From: Chrysaora quinquecirrha
Taxonomy: Eukaryota; Cnidaria; Scyphozoa; Semaeostomeae; Pelagiidae
NCBI GenBank assembly: GCA_014526335.1
Contig: JACTAT010000014.1
Span: 6,728,393 to 6,792,392 of the forward strand
DNA length: 64,000 nucleotides
Direction of reading: 5' to 3'
Shown: positions 35,201 to 37,935 of the stretch, one piece after another
Layout: every line of letters begins with the position of its first letter
Position numbering within the stretch: position 1 is the first letter of the stretch
Program-made: the position numbers and the translations under genes
Notes under the pieces: generated by a model
Database searches by the model: none
Seen by the model: only the letters and a program-made list of their open reading frames with translations
Told to the model about the DNA's origin: nothing

Positions 35201-36015
35201 TCAAAGAACAGGTAAGTCGTACGTCTTGCATGCTTCTTTAAAAGTTTTTAACTCTTCTACTGCCTGTGGCCGAATGTGATCAGATGATTGAAAATTATGA
35301 ATGGAATAATTCCCAGTGATTACGTGTTGTCTTACGCAACAAGAATCTTGCTCTAAAATGTTGACTTTGTTTGTTATCCTTTTTTATGATACAAATGTTA
35401 ATATTAAGAGATGTGCTTTGAAAAGGCTGTTAAATTTTACAAATCACATAAAAAGAGTGTCTATAGAATGTATGCAGGATAATGGGTATATTGTTGATGG
35501 ATTTTTCCACAATTGGCATACCAAAGTAGATTGTATTCGAACCTTAATTTCATGACCAGAGAGCCAATAACGTTTCCACTGAGCTATAGAACTCAATGAA
35601 ATCAAAGTCGTGCAGCACAGCCCAAGACCTTCCTCTCACCTGTCTTTGTGTTTCGTCTATGTTGAGCTTTCTTCAGCACCATACATATACTGTATTTGTC
35701 ATGAACGCCATTCATGACAAATATGAGTATATAGCTGCATTTATTTTGGGTATACGAGTGTTAGGTTTATAGTTGTATATGACAATTTCGTACGGAGAAT
35801 AATAACTTTGATTCTAATCTGAGCTTTTCTCGCTATTTCGATTTATTCTCTTAATGAAGGGTACACTTCTTGTATCTAAGCATTAATTCTTCTTTTAGGA
35901 TAAGCTAGAAGAAGTTCGAGCTTCAGCCGTATTGAGAACGTTCCTTCAATCTCCTTATGAATCTCCAGAATCAAGCGAAGAAGATGATGATGATGATGAC
36001 AAAAATGAGGAGTAA
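102..36015 (+). CDS. OBSCN-like: Obscurin/UNC-89-like dual-kinase RhoGEF giant protein, 39 exons, 5' end outside window
   Basis: I assembled 39 GT-AG exons whose phases chain from position 102 to the stop codon TAA at 36013-36015, with one single-base break at exon 16. They give about 1,942 residues: DH (1-200), PH (195-311), acidic linker (311-403), SH3 (404-488), Ig1, Ig2, FN3-1 (673-772), Ser-rich linker, Ig3 (904-1002), kinase 1 (1040-1292), linker, Ig4, FN3-2 (1483-1581), kinase 2 (1625-1876) and an acidic tail. A RhoGEF module followed by Ig/FN3 domains and two kinases is the obscurin/UNC-89 plan; Trio and kalirin share DH-PH-SH3-Ig-FN3-kinase but have one kinase. Known relatives sit on the actomyosin cytoskeleton and activate Rho-type GTPases. 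The first exon opens inside the DH, so upstream exons must lie left of the window. The gene is certain; orthology to obscurin rather than to Trio is the less certain part. Exon positions are given under the domain entries. Confidence 0.9.
591..735. mobile_element. Decayed copy of the CTGGCCAAACG MITE family
   Basis: The sequence GGCCCTCCTAGCCAAACGG leads into the AACATTGTTTGTGAAACATT pattern shared by the other copies of this foldback family in the window. The right end is lost. It fills most of the intron between exons 2 and 3. Confidence 0.6.
1062..1526. other. Intron 4 of the obscurin-like gene; no further feature seen
   Basis: This is AT-rich sequence between the donor GTCTGT and the acceptor TTTTTAG. 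A short direct repeat with TTATGTTTGGTTAATTGG occurs near 1420 and 1445; nothing else stands out. Confidence 0.5.
2048..2463. mobile_element. Foldback MITE with GGGCCTGTTTATATGG ends
   Basis: The left end GGGCCTGTTTATATGGGG is matched in inverse at the right end by CCATGTAAACAGGCCC, and the interior repeats ATCCCACCTTCCAGC and its complement several times, so the whole element can fold on itself. Flanks CTA and TTA look like a 3-bp PIF/Harbinger-type target duplication. A second copy lies at 29544. It has inserted inside older repeat-like sequence. Confidence 0.75.
3061..3602. mobile_element. Foldback MITE with CATGAGAGAAACTGG ends
   Basis: The left end reads GCTTACATGAGAGAAACTGG and the right end carries its inverse, CCAGTTTCTCTCATGCAAAC. 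The interior holds many GATCC and GGCTCTG motifs in both orientations. The open frames seen here on both strands are by-products of the palindrome. It is related in style to 12149-12433. Confidence 0.7.
3701..4670. other. Intron 7, left part; no gene seen
   Basis: Pyrimidine-rich stretches with repeated CCTTATCCCTTTGATATTTC near 4150-4200 are present. No coding signal or recognised element is visible before the antisense methyltransferase gene. Confidence 0.45.
4671..5495 (-). CDS. HNMT-like: Intronless histamine N-methyltransferase-like SAM methyltransferase
   Basis: This is a complete 274-residue ORF with no introns, read antisense inside intron 7 of the obscurin-like gene. YARTFAAFIESSTEYSEMM matches the N-terminal helix of histamine N-methyltransferase. 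LMSIGAGDGCFEGDLI is motif I (SAM binding) and YAVEPN carries the acidic post-I region. FDLIMMSHCLYCMEDP is the motif II strand, and LTEAMVKAGIEYELQYGP and STLDVTDFIE match the C-terminal substrate-side region. Length is close to the roughly 290 residues of vertebrate HNMT. The enzyme family transfers a methyl group from SAM to small amines; histamine as substrate is not proven. The ATG at 5493-5495 is the first in frame that gives the full N-terminal helix. It probably arose by retroposition or belongs to an expanded intronless clade. I see no clear AATAAA downstream on its strand. Confidence 0.9.
   Translation of the reverse strand: MLSSGKITAQMINEESYARTFAAFIESSTEYSEMMRMMKPIVESFNGKPIHLMSIGAGDGCFEGDLIRKFGLKPRFFYAVEPNKEHRVRLQKEISEWNIDGYEIIPDYFTTDFSTEKRFDLIMMSHCLYCMEDPIGAVMTAKSLLKPKGKIAIFIQAEQGGHELYNHFLKHVEPSSRPINDHALSSKQLTEAMVKAGIEYELQYGPSTLDVTDFIEKRATKKRYCVVTFLLQTNYEDLPEKLQTEIYEVVKERCFIDEDGQYMFKHPTAIMVIG
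5690..6480. repeat. Two diverged direct copies of a ~400-bp sequence
   Basis: The blocks around 5690-6060 and 6061-6480 share, in the same order, a GGTAT-rich start, CTAAAATCTGGT, a CCCCCGGGG core, TTCTTT runs, AAAGACAA, a tract ending ACTGTATC followed by AAAAAGAA, and AACAAATATG. They are clearly diverged. This is an old tandem duplication or two insertions of one element. Confidence 0.5.
7232..7634. mobile_element. CTGGCCAAACG MITE, copy in intron 8
   Basis: It begins GCCCTGGCCAAACAATCAAA and contains TTGCTTGACACGCTGAATTC and inverted arms with AAAATGTTTGA; the right end (TGTTTGATCTTCTG) is damaged. It appears to have an internal duplication of about 170 bases. Confidence 0.65.
7657..10147 (+). 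CDS. PH domain, exons 9-11 of the obscurin-like gene
   Basis: Exons 7657-7800, 8247-8351 and 10069-10147. The sequence contains KERHLFLFEKLLLGTK, the beta3-beta4 hairpin typical of DH-associated PH domains, then FTYCYKFSLKMSDAGLTE, and ends with the C-terminal amphipathic helix carrying the invariant Trp in KQSWVKDIREIL. The layout is closest to the PH after the second DH of Trio/kalirin and to the obscurin PH. A PH in this position usually supports the DH and binds phosphoinositides or protein partners. No obvious basic lipid-binding pocket can be judged without a structure. The donor of exon 10 (GTTACT) is weak but is the only one that keeps phase. Confidence 0.88.
7876..8167. mobile_element. 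CTGGCCAAACG MITE, copy in intron 9
   Basis: The left end GGCCATGGTCAAGCGATC pairs with the right end GATCGTTTGGCCAGAGC. Inner arms with AAACATTGCTGGACAAGC and their inverse make a near-complete foldback. Confidence 0.75.
8490..8702 (+). mobile_element. tRNA-derived SINE, decayed copy
   Basis: It shares with 18058-18572 the segments GTATGGTACTGAAGAATGCT, CTGTATGACTTGGAGAGTTA and GTGGTATGGCACTCGTGG. The A-box-like region is CATTTGCTCAGCGAAATCG; the B box has decayed. Confidence 0.6.
8703..10068. other. Intron 10 remainder; nothing supported
   Basis: There is no coding signal, hairpin or family repeat that I can support here. The open frames at 9064-9321 (minus) and 9629-9856 (plus) lack any family resemblance. 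Confidence 0.4.
10349..10626 (+). CDS. Acidic linker exon between PH and SH3
   Basis: This single exon (enters in phase 1, leaves in phase 0) encodes about 93 residues with no recognisable fold. It starts with a short basic/Pro stretch (SSKRKSAPPQ), then becomes rich in Glu, Asp and Ser. It resembles the unstructured linker found between the GEF module and the next domain in Trio-family proteins. The start point is fixed by the acceptor at 10347-10348 and the end by the donor GTAGGG at 10627. Open reading continues about 130 bases past the donor, but that part has no Ig or SH3 character and I treat it as intron. Confidence 0.75.
11148..11172. repeat. Perfect 11-bp inverted repeat with 3-base loop
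   Basis: GACCTATCACT and AGTGATAGGTC flank CAA inside intron 12. It could be a MITE remnant; no function is implied. Confidence 0.5.
11466..11716 (+). mobile_element. 5S-rRNA-derived SINE (SINE3 type)
   Basis: GAAGTTAAGCTTGGTCGTG and GGTCAGCATCTGGATGAGTG reproduce the internal promoter region of 5S rRNA (gaagctaagc...gtacttggatgg). After it come GTCCTTCGAAAGGGACGTTA, a conserved SINE body motif, and an AACAACAGCAACAG tail. It lies in the sense orientation in intron 12. Confidence 0.7.
11806..12058 (+). CDS. SH3 domain exon
   Basis: The exon encodes about 84 residues. It has YEVLKAAKSRSSDKI (ALYDY-like strand with RT loop), then LEKGEHVTAL (the conserved l.kGe.v.v motif), QLFLVQANT and CWVPAQWLSKLE (the W.P..yl motif at the end of the fold). 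The first aromatic of ALYDY is kept as Tyr, while the tandem acidic residues of the RT loop are reduced, so Pro-rich ligand binding may be weak. Its place after the PH matches Trio/kalirin; in vertebrate obscurin the SH3 precedes the DH. A basic helical tail follows (EERISEAKKSDAAKSES). Confidence 0.85.
12149..12433. mobile_element. Foldback MITE with AAGCCACGTTGACAG ends
   Basis: The left end TCAAGCCACGTTGACAGGAG is mirrored at the right by TTCTGTAAACGTGGCCTCA. GATCGGATCC occurs near both ends and the middle CGTACCAAAAGTAGATC mirrors TTCTAATTTTGGTACG. Confidence 0.7.
12434..12530. repeat. Dispersed repeat also found at 22617-22705
   Basis: Both places share CAGAAACAGGCCGAA-type sequence, then AATTTATATCCAGATGCGG and GGATCGAAAT. 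The order is the same, so they are copies of one element of unknown class. Confidence 0.55.
12628..12903 (+). CDS. Ig domain 1 (I-set), single phase 1-1 exon
   Basis: One exon codes for a complete I-set immunoglobulin domain of about 92 residues. It begins PPNFIEPLKSKRALEGDTVT, has the B-strand Cys in FECKVDCPAEIEW with the core Trp, and the F strand EGHYGITASNSAG. The usual D.G.Y.C F-strand Cys is replaced (YGITA), so the canonical disulphide cannot form; this is common in intracellular Ig domains of the titin/obscurin class and agrees with a cytoplasmic protein. Both borders are phase 1. Confidence 0.9.
12904..13494. other. Intron 14; nothing beyond a small local duplication
   Basis: A short duplication with ATAGCCTAGATCTGTTCAG occurs near 13191 and 13217. 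Otherwise this is plain AT-rich intron. Confidence 0.45.
13495..13773 (+). CDS. Ig domain 2 (I-set), single phase 1-1 exon
   Basis: The exon encodes VPAKFIDKIEDGEVEVGGTH, then ALVEGHPAPKVVWFFKSKEI with the G.P.P.v.W core, and the F strand KTDSGEYLCTIINEAGEDS, a textbook DSGEY.C motif. The B-strand Cys is replaced by Ala (FKALVEG), so this domain also lacks the usual disulphide. Tandem Ig domains after the GEF module occur in obscurin. Both borders are phase 1. Confidence 0.92.
13838..14032. mobile_element. CTGGCCAAACG MITE, left-truncated copy
   Basis: Contains CGTCAAACATTTTTTG and TGTGACGTGGCAAAATGGTC, then ends GATCGTCTGGCTAGGGTC. It directly abuts the next, more complete copy. Confidence 0.65.
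14038..14319. mobile_element. CTGGCCAAACG MITE, near-complete copy
   Basis: The left end GGCCCTGGCCAAACGATC mirrors the right end GATCGTTTGGCCAGGGTC; flanks TAA and TAA suggest a 3-bp target duplication. Internal arms include GACCGTTTGGCCACGTC and GACGTGGCCAAACGGTC. Confidence 0.85.
14573..14868 (+). CDS. Fibronectin type III domain 1, single exon with an apparent one-base deletion near its start
   Basis: The exon encodes PGRPKVEAVTDNSVTLSW, then PKDDGGSDIMHYMVEQRN, DEYTFRISACNKHGWSKPS and the closing VVVVKG: all FN3 hallmarks, including the core Trp, the Tyr pair and the N..G.s.ps motif. The acceptor at 14571-14572 is the only good one. The preceding exon ends in phase 1, but the FN3 frame needs one more base near the CCC at 14576-14578. 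The exon is 296 nt where 297 would fit phase 1-1 like every other Ig/FN3 exon here. No upstream AG restores frame. I read this as a consensus error or a fresh single-base deletion, not as evidence that the gene is dead, since all 23 downstream exons remain open and in phase. Confidence 0.85.
15167..15373. mobile_element. CTGGCCAAACG MITE, short copy
   Basis: It begins GGCCCTGGCCAAACGATC after TTA and closes with GTTTGATCGCTTGGC. The middle GCCACGTCGCAAAACATTG mirrors CAATGTTTTGCGACGTGGC. Confidence 0.8.
15496..17048 (+). CDS. Ser-rich low-complexity linker, exons 17-18
   Basis: Exons 15496-15586 and 16744-17048 join in phase and encode about 132 residues rich in Ser, Asp, Arg and Pro, for example SERESSGDYGSE and RSPKPRHTRPRSP. 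There is no predicted fold. Several S-P and R-x-x-S sites make it a plausible phosphorylation target. It separates the DH-PH-SH3-Ig-Ig-FN3 half from the first Ig-kinase module. The exon 18 borders are supported by phase and by the acceptor CTTCTAG. Confidence 0.8.
15923..16156. mobile_element. Foldback MITE with AAGGCCCAATTCCAC ends
   Basis: The left arm AAGGCCCAATTCCACTTCG and GCATTCGCTGTTCGCTAGCG is mirrored by CGCTAGCGAACAGC-like sequence and by GAAGTGGAAATGGGCCTT at the right. The open frame at 16102-16398 starts in this arm and is spurious. Confidence 0.75.
17571..17864 (+). CDS. Ig domain 3 (I-set), single phase 1-1 exon, precedes kinase 1
   Basis: The exon encodes PFGPPFFTRELEDCFIFENN, then the B strand AKFICRVVGNPEPEVEWFKD with Cys and core Trp, and the F strand GKFTCVAKNSEGT with the second Cys. 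Unlike Ig1 and Ig2, both disulphide Cys positions are present. An Ig placed just before the kinase is the arrangement of Trio, kalirin, obscurin and MLCK-class giants, where it can help position the kinase. Both borders are phase 1. Confidence 0.93.
18058..18572 (+). mobile_element. tRNA-derived SINE, tandem copies
   Basis: Two and a partial third copy follow head to tail. Each has an A-box-like segment (CTTTCTCTCAGTGGAAGCG) and a B box GGTTCGAATC, at 18264 and 18503. After it come GCTATGCCACCTGTGGAA, TCTATCCTAGTGT and a CATGAATAATATATG-like tail. The B-box spacing fits a tRNA head. Single copies lie at 8490 and, reversed, at 35556. Confidence 0.8.
18704..23376 (+). CDS. Protein kinase domain 1 (CAMK, MLCK/titin/Trio type), exons 20-27
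   Basis: Exons 18704-18836, 19566-19905, 20464-20587, 21600-21648, 21742-21768, 22394-22546, 23162-23207 and 23308-23376. An acidic lead-in is followed by YTLKDELGRGKFGIV (intact glycine loop), EYAAKFIKC (catalytic Lys), VHGEIEIMNQL (alpha-C Glu), ILHLDLKPENIML (catalytic Asp, with HLD replacing HRD as usual in this family), KLIDFGLARKY (DFG) and GTPEFIAPEV (APE). All catalytic residues are present, so it should be active on Ser/Thr. After the last helix (FEHPWLM) come FKRSKKKLKTDRLKAF and ARRKWK, a basic segment like the pseudosubstrate or calmodulin-binding tails of MLCK-type kinases; autoregulation there is inference. Confidence 0.95.
19188..19477. mobile_element. CTGGCCAAACG MITE, copy in the kinase 1 intron
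   Basis: The left end GGTCCTGGTCAAACGACC mirrors the right end TTGTTTGGTCAGGGC. The arms GGCCACGTCACAAAACATTG and CAATGTTTTGTGACGTGACC pair. Confidence 0.8.
19928..20362. mobile_element. Second MITE family with GGCCCTGGGCAAATGAAC ends
   Basis: GGCCCTGGGCAAATGAACTG at the left mirrors CAGTTCATTTGTCCAGGGCC at the right. Flanks TAA and TTA fit the same target type as the first family. Inside, a unit ending GCCATGTTCAGTGCCGAGT is duplicated. It sits just after the HLDLK exon of kinase 1. Confidence 0.85.
20635..20875. mobile_element. CTGGCCAAACG MITE, diverged copy, flanked by a direct repeat
   Basis: It begins GCCCTGTCCAAACGATC and contains GCCATGTGGTAAAACATTG and GATATGGCCAAACGGTC. Flanking sequences near 20598-20631 and 20875-20907 share TTAAGC.GTCGTGTGC, about 30 bases. 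Confidence 0.65.
20972..21200. mobile_element. CTGGCCAAACG MITE, diverged copy
   Basis: GGTCCTGGCCAAATGATC at the left mirrors GATCGTTTGGCACC at the right, with the inner arm TTTCGCCACGTCGCAAACAC. Confidence 0.65.
21769..22393. other. Kinase 1 intron; no supported gene
   Basis: The region 22020-22170 has a SINE-like feel (GAGCTCGTGAGGTTGTGAC) similar to 22880 and 26940, but no A/B boxes are clear. Confidence 0.35.
22617..22705. repeat. Second copy of the dispersed repeat at 12434
   Basis: AAGTCAGAAACAGACCGAAA and ATACCCAGATACGGATCG match 12434-12530 in order. Confidence 0.55.
23690..23985. repeat. Degenerate ACTAACTA microsatellite
   Basis: There are many irregular copies of AACTAACT and related units over about 300 bases in the intron after exon 27. 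Confidence 0.7.
24080..24305 (+). CDS. Linker exon after kinase 1
   Basis: This exon encodes about 75 residues: KTITAVRSTNFLSRLLSGIR, an amphipathic basic helix that continues the kinase 1 tail, then a Ser/Thr/Lys-rich stretch and EEEE. No fold is recognised. The RKWK ending of the previous exon runs directly into KTITAVRS, which resembles MLCK/titin-kinase regulatory tails. The exon enters in phase 0 and leaves in phase 1. Confidence 0.8.
24400..24665. repeat. (CAT)n microsatellite tract
   Basis: Imperfect CAT/ATC repeats run in two blocks, 24400-24500 and 24580-24665. The His-, Met- and Asp-rich open frames here come from the repeat. Confidence 0.85.
24731..24910. mobile_element. CTGGCCAAACG MITE, short copy with clean TTA target duplication
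   Basis: TTA then GGCCCTGGCCAAATGAAC at the left, GATCGTTTGGCCAGGGCC then TTA at the right. Its size of 180 bases makes it the shortest copy with both ends. Confidence 0.85.
25118..25393 (+). CDS. Ig domain 4, single phase 1-1 exon
   Basis: The exon encodes APTLTTKLQDIKCSQGDTVS, then TPSVTWKHEGKEIFGSPHTV with the core Trp, TTLTLTNTMCSRSGQYAVRL and the G-strand CRLVVVG. The usual F-strand D.G.Y.C reads S-G-Q-Y-A-V, so there is no canonical disulphide. Ig then FN3 then kinase is the conserved unit before the last kinase of obscurin and SPEG. Both borders are phase 1. Confidence 0.9.
25780..25880 (+). repeat. SINE-like segment shared with 42410-42490
   Basis: GAGCAGCTTTCCAACAACAA, CAACTAAAGATGGTGGC and CGATAACTGGGAC recur at 42420-42476 in the same order. 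Confidence 0.5.
26224..26517 (+). CDS. Fibronectin type III domain 2, single phase 1-1 exon
   Basis: The exon encodes VPDEPLPPMVPKVTGNCALV, then QWQPPFDGNSPILGYCLECK (core Trp and Y.le), WTTVCLG, LESETSYKFRVNAENAVGQG (the L...t.Y.frV.a.N..G motif) and FSKPTGFVEI. It is a full-length FN3 of about 98 residues. It pairs with Ig4 as the standard Ig-FN3 module ahead of a giant-protein kinase. Both borders are phase 1. Confidence 0.93.
26518..27722. other. Intron 30, left part; no supported gene
   Basis: The open frame at 26826-27200 has no family resemblance. TCCGTGAGGTTGGGGCTCCT near 26950 recalls other SINE-like pieces in the window. Confidence 0.4.
27723..27992 (+). CDS. Hypothetical 89-residue Lys/Asn-rich ORF in intron 30
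   Basis: The frame runs ATG to TAA with a coherent composition: a polar N-terminus (MSTQDVNANVSTQNNNDQSK), a Lys/Glu/Arg helix (SKEAENRQKAAYEEFVNR) and a basic tract (KKVTRKKKNRNKNKNG). There is no known domain, signal peptide or membrane segment. It may be a small nested gene, a processed pseudogene or chance. The segment coding GANNVKANGM is echoed at 28231-28266 as a diverged out-of-context copy, which suggests repeat-derived DNA. No promoter or AATAAA signal is obvious close by. Confidence 0.3.
   Translation: MSTQDVNANVSTQNNNDQSKNVKISSPRGKNAKSKEAENRQKAAYEEFVNRNINKKVTRKKKNRNKNKNGSPPAGANNVKANGMVDLIG
28642..28859 (+). mobile_element. tRNA-derived SINE with intact A and B boxes
   Basis: The head has TGACCAGGTGATTAAGGCG (A box) and GTGGGCTCGAATCTCG (B box), followed by GTCGGGACCA. 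The 5' end AGGTAGT does not pair with the 3' GGGACCA, so it is a SINE head and not a functional tRNA. The body includes CATCCTTCGGTAAATGAGCA. It ends AACAAATAAAATG, directly next to a CTTG microsatellite. Confidence 0.75.
28860..28972. repeat. (CTTG)n microsatellite at the SINE 3' end
   Basis: About 25 copies of CTTG with a few interruptions follow the SINE body at once, so this is probably its expanded tail. Confidence 0.9.
29100..34527 (+). CDS. Protein kinase domain 2 with linker, exons 31-37; DFG reads DYG
   Basis: Exons 29100-29253, 31633-31833, 32348-32486, 33006-33123, 33638-33713, 34182-34334 and 34482-34527. A basic linker leads into YYSFEEEIGRGKFAVI (glycine loop with Ala for the third Gly), EAFAAKLVKY (catalytic Lys), AKKEFNIWNGL (alpha-C Glu), IVHLDIKPGNLMI (catalytic Asp and Asn kept, Gly where most kinases have Glu), VIDYGSSRKI (DYG in place of DFG) and GTAEFMAPET. 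It ends EHPWLE. Mg-binding Asp and Asn are present, so catalysis remains possible but may be low, as in several obscurin-family C-terminal kinases. Five intron positions match kinase 1, which supports origin by duplication. Confidence 0.94.
29544..29950. mobile_element. Foldback MITE with GGGCCTGTTTATATGG end, second copy, right end truncated
   Basis: It follows 2048-2463 nearly base for base in many stretches (CATCTTCTGTTTGTATGG; GATCTCACCTGGGTGGGATG), then stops at GATTTTGTCCATAA before the right terminal repeat. Confidence 0.75.
29951..31632. other. Intron 31 remainder; nothing supported
   Basis: No family repeat or coding signal is evident. Both open frames near 31124-31352 lack any domain. 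Confidence 0.4.
32017..32287. repeat. (GAT)n microsatellite inside the kinase 2 intron
   Basis: Imperfect GAT/GTGAT units end in a pure run of about 17 GAT repeats before 32285. The tract ends about 60 bases before the next exon acceptor. Confidence 0.9.
32487..33005. other. Kinase 2 intron; nothing supported
   Basis: No repeat family or coding signal was recognised here. Confidence 0.4.
33230..33500. repeat. Pyrimidine-rich minisatellite
   Basis: Repeated CTCTCTCTATTAAGCC, CCCTGTCGCTTGATAAAGCA and TATCCAA.CCC units alternate over about 270 bases. Confidence 0.7.
33714..34181. other. Kinase 2 intron; nothing supported
   Basis: AT-rich intron with no recognised element. Confidence 0.4.
34809..35085. 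mobile_element. CTGGCCAAACG MITE, copy in the 3' tail intron
   Basis: The left end TTGGCCAAAAGATTAAAC mirrors GTTTGATCGTTGGCCAGGGCC at the right; GACCGTTTGGCCACATC mirrors GACGTGGCTAAAC. A fragment of another right end (GTTTGATTGTTTAGCCAAGGC) lies at 34723. Confidence 0.8.
35131..36015 (+). CDS. C-terminal tail and stop, exons 38-39
   Basis: Exons 35131-35211 and 35899-36015 encode about 65 residues after kinase 2: ESFGKTRETSLIDNDALLDL, then a helical part and a strongly acidic end (SSEEDDDDDDKNEE) before TAA at 36013-36015. There is no recognisable fold. The (GAT)n run at 35984-36000 that codes the Asp tract is likely length-variable. Everything past the stop is AT-rich with several AATAAA signals, which supports this as the true 3' end. 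Confidence 0.88.
35556..35730 (-). mobile_element. tRNA-derived SINE, reverse copy
   Basis: This is the reverse complement of the 18058 family: TTCCACTGAGCTATAGAACTC carries the A-box region, then GTGTTTCGTCTATGTTGAGC and TTCTTCAGCACCATACATAT. The B-box part is missing. Confidence 0.65.
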
Positions 36016-36093
36016 AAACAACTACATTACCCCTTAACCTGAAGACCAAGATATCTGAAGTTTACAAGGAATTTCACAGACTGCAAATTTGAA

Positions 36094-36412
36094 AATAAAA
36101 ACAAGTTTATAAACAAAATTGCTTCATTTTATATCTCAAGAAATTGTCATATAATGTAAATAAACTTTTGATGTTGCTTATTTGTAAAGAGTTTTAGACT
36201 CTACTAGTATTTAGTTGGAACTTTGTATACTAATTAAGTGTTATTAACTAATAAATATAATTGATCATAATATTGTATTAAATAATGTTATATAGAATGC
36301 TGGACTTTGTATTTGTAGGGTAAAACGTTAGGAGTAAGTTGCTAAATTTGCTCTCTAAACAACATTGAACATTGTAACAATTAATTTCTTTTGGTATCGT
36401 GAGCAGAATAAA
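36094..36412 (+). terminator. Candidate polyadenylation signals of the obscurin-like gene
   Basis: AATAAA occurs at 36094-36099, 36159-36164, 36250-36255 and 36407-36412, all within 400 bases after the stop codon in AT-rich sequence. The first lies about 80 bases after the stop. Which one is used cannot be told from sequence alone. Confidence 0.6.
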
Positions 36413-37585
36413 TTTTTTATTAAATTTTCTGTCGCACCAAAGACCGTATTCTACTGGCTCTTATTGGTGTTATTTCGGCCAACGGCGAAAAAGGCTTACT
36501 TTATTTCTACGAGGGTTTGACTAGCCTGCGCGCAAACCCAAAACTTGTCACAATTAGTTAGGGTCAGCACGCAGGTCGGGGTTTGACGTCCCAAAATGAC
36601 AACAATAAGGGCCGGGCTTTTCATGATGTAGCACTTTTCCAAAAGAGTTTGCAATAATACAATCCATAGCAACTGTGCTTGTCATTATGAACACCTGTGT
36701 CCATGTTGCTTTATGATTTACCCCATTTCAAAGCCCCTCAATTCACTGAATCAGGGGGTTGTTGGAAAACCCTCTAATTTTACCCTTGAAGAACCTAGTA
36801 ATTTGTACAATGAAACCTTTTCTAGAATTTTTCTAATTTCTTCAGGTAATTGTATTTTCCTTTATGTAGCACATATAAATAAATTCACAATTTGCTATGT
36901 AGGATTTTAATTTTATCAACGCACTAATTTTCGTACATTTAAGAATTATTCAAACCATTCAGCAAAAGATGTCTTTTTTCTGTCTTTGCCTAAAGCAGTT
37001 GGATGCATGAAACCTTTATACATAGCAGTTGTATTCTGTTTTGATATTTTCTTACTTTTCCGTAACTAGAGTTGGGAGCGCGCGACAAAATTTGTAGCAA
37101 AAGACCCGCGAATGTCTCTGAGAGACAACAGAAATATTTCTTGTCTCCGCGACATGTAAATGACTCGGAGACATGTTGCTCGCTTGTCACTCGCATGTTT
37201 AGCGACCCCTTCGGAGACACGCCGAATACAGTGTCGCGCGCGACAAGTCTCGTAGTTTAGCCATAGCTCAATAAACCGCATTTGAATCAAATAATTTTTC
37301 CCTACATATAAGATTTGGAAAAAGCCAAGCCCTGACGCTTGGGTCGCCTTGGACTTAACCAAATCGCCTGAATATTTGTTCCTTATATTTTGCGACAGTG
37401 TGGTTTTTTTCATAGAAGATTACATAAAATATTTAAAATAAGGCTTATACTCCAAGAAATCAGCTAAAGAAAATCAAACTTTCTTCTACCGCAATCGCGC
37501 TTTTTTGAACTAACCCTTTCTGGAAATTTGGTCACAAAAAAATTAACGTGATTTTCTTATCGCGGAAACGAGATTACCTTTACCT
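36413..37585. other. Intergenic region between the two large genes
   Basis: No gene is supported. A CpG-rich block at 37072-37262 with TTGGGAGCGCGCGACAAAAT near its left end and CGCGCGCGACAAGTCTC near its right end may be a decayed inverted-repeat element or part of a promoter region. The open frames across it (37066-37413 minus, 37072-37260 plus) show no family. Confidence 0.4.
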
Positions 37586-37599
37586 GTTGCTATGGTGAT
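37586..37599 (+). promoter_or_regulatory. RFX X-box-like motif upstream of the C7orf57-like gene
   Basis: GTTGCTATGGTGAT fits the X-box plan, two imperfect inverted half sites (GTTGCT and GGTGAT) around AT. It lies 337 bases before the start codon at 37936. RFX factors drive ciliary genes in animals through such sites. A 14-base match can occur by chance, so this is a candidate only. Confidence 0.45.
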
Positions 37600-37935
37600 A
37601 AATCTCAGCCGACCTCTTTATCATTTTGTTTACAAGTATACAACTTTCACAGTGCAAACAGTTTCAGTTTGTTTGGAAGATCAAAGATTCATGCTGTTTT
37701 AGCTAGTAGGTAAATAACGGAAAATATATATATACACAAATTTGGAAAGATTCGTCGCAAGATATTGTTTTGCAAGCTGCAACGCCAAAAATTGAGATTT
37801 AATAAACGAAAGTGCCTTCCTCGTTCCTGAATTATTTTAGGCCAACACAAAGTCAAAGCTGATGATGAGTTTTTACCAAACATCTTAGACAATTTGCGTA
37901 ATAGAATAATTCTGAAGCGGTATTGGAAATCTATA

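Noticed and set aside
37066..37413. A 115-residue minus-strand frame and a plus-strand frame over a CpG-rich block
   Set aside because: There is no family resemblance, and the block looks like a decayed inverted repeat or promoter DNA.
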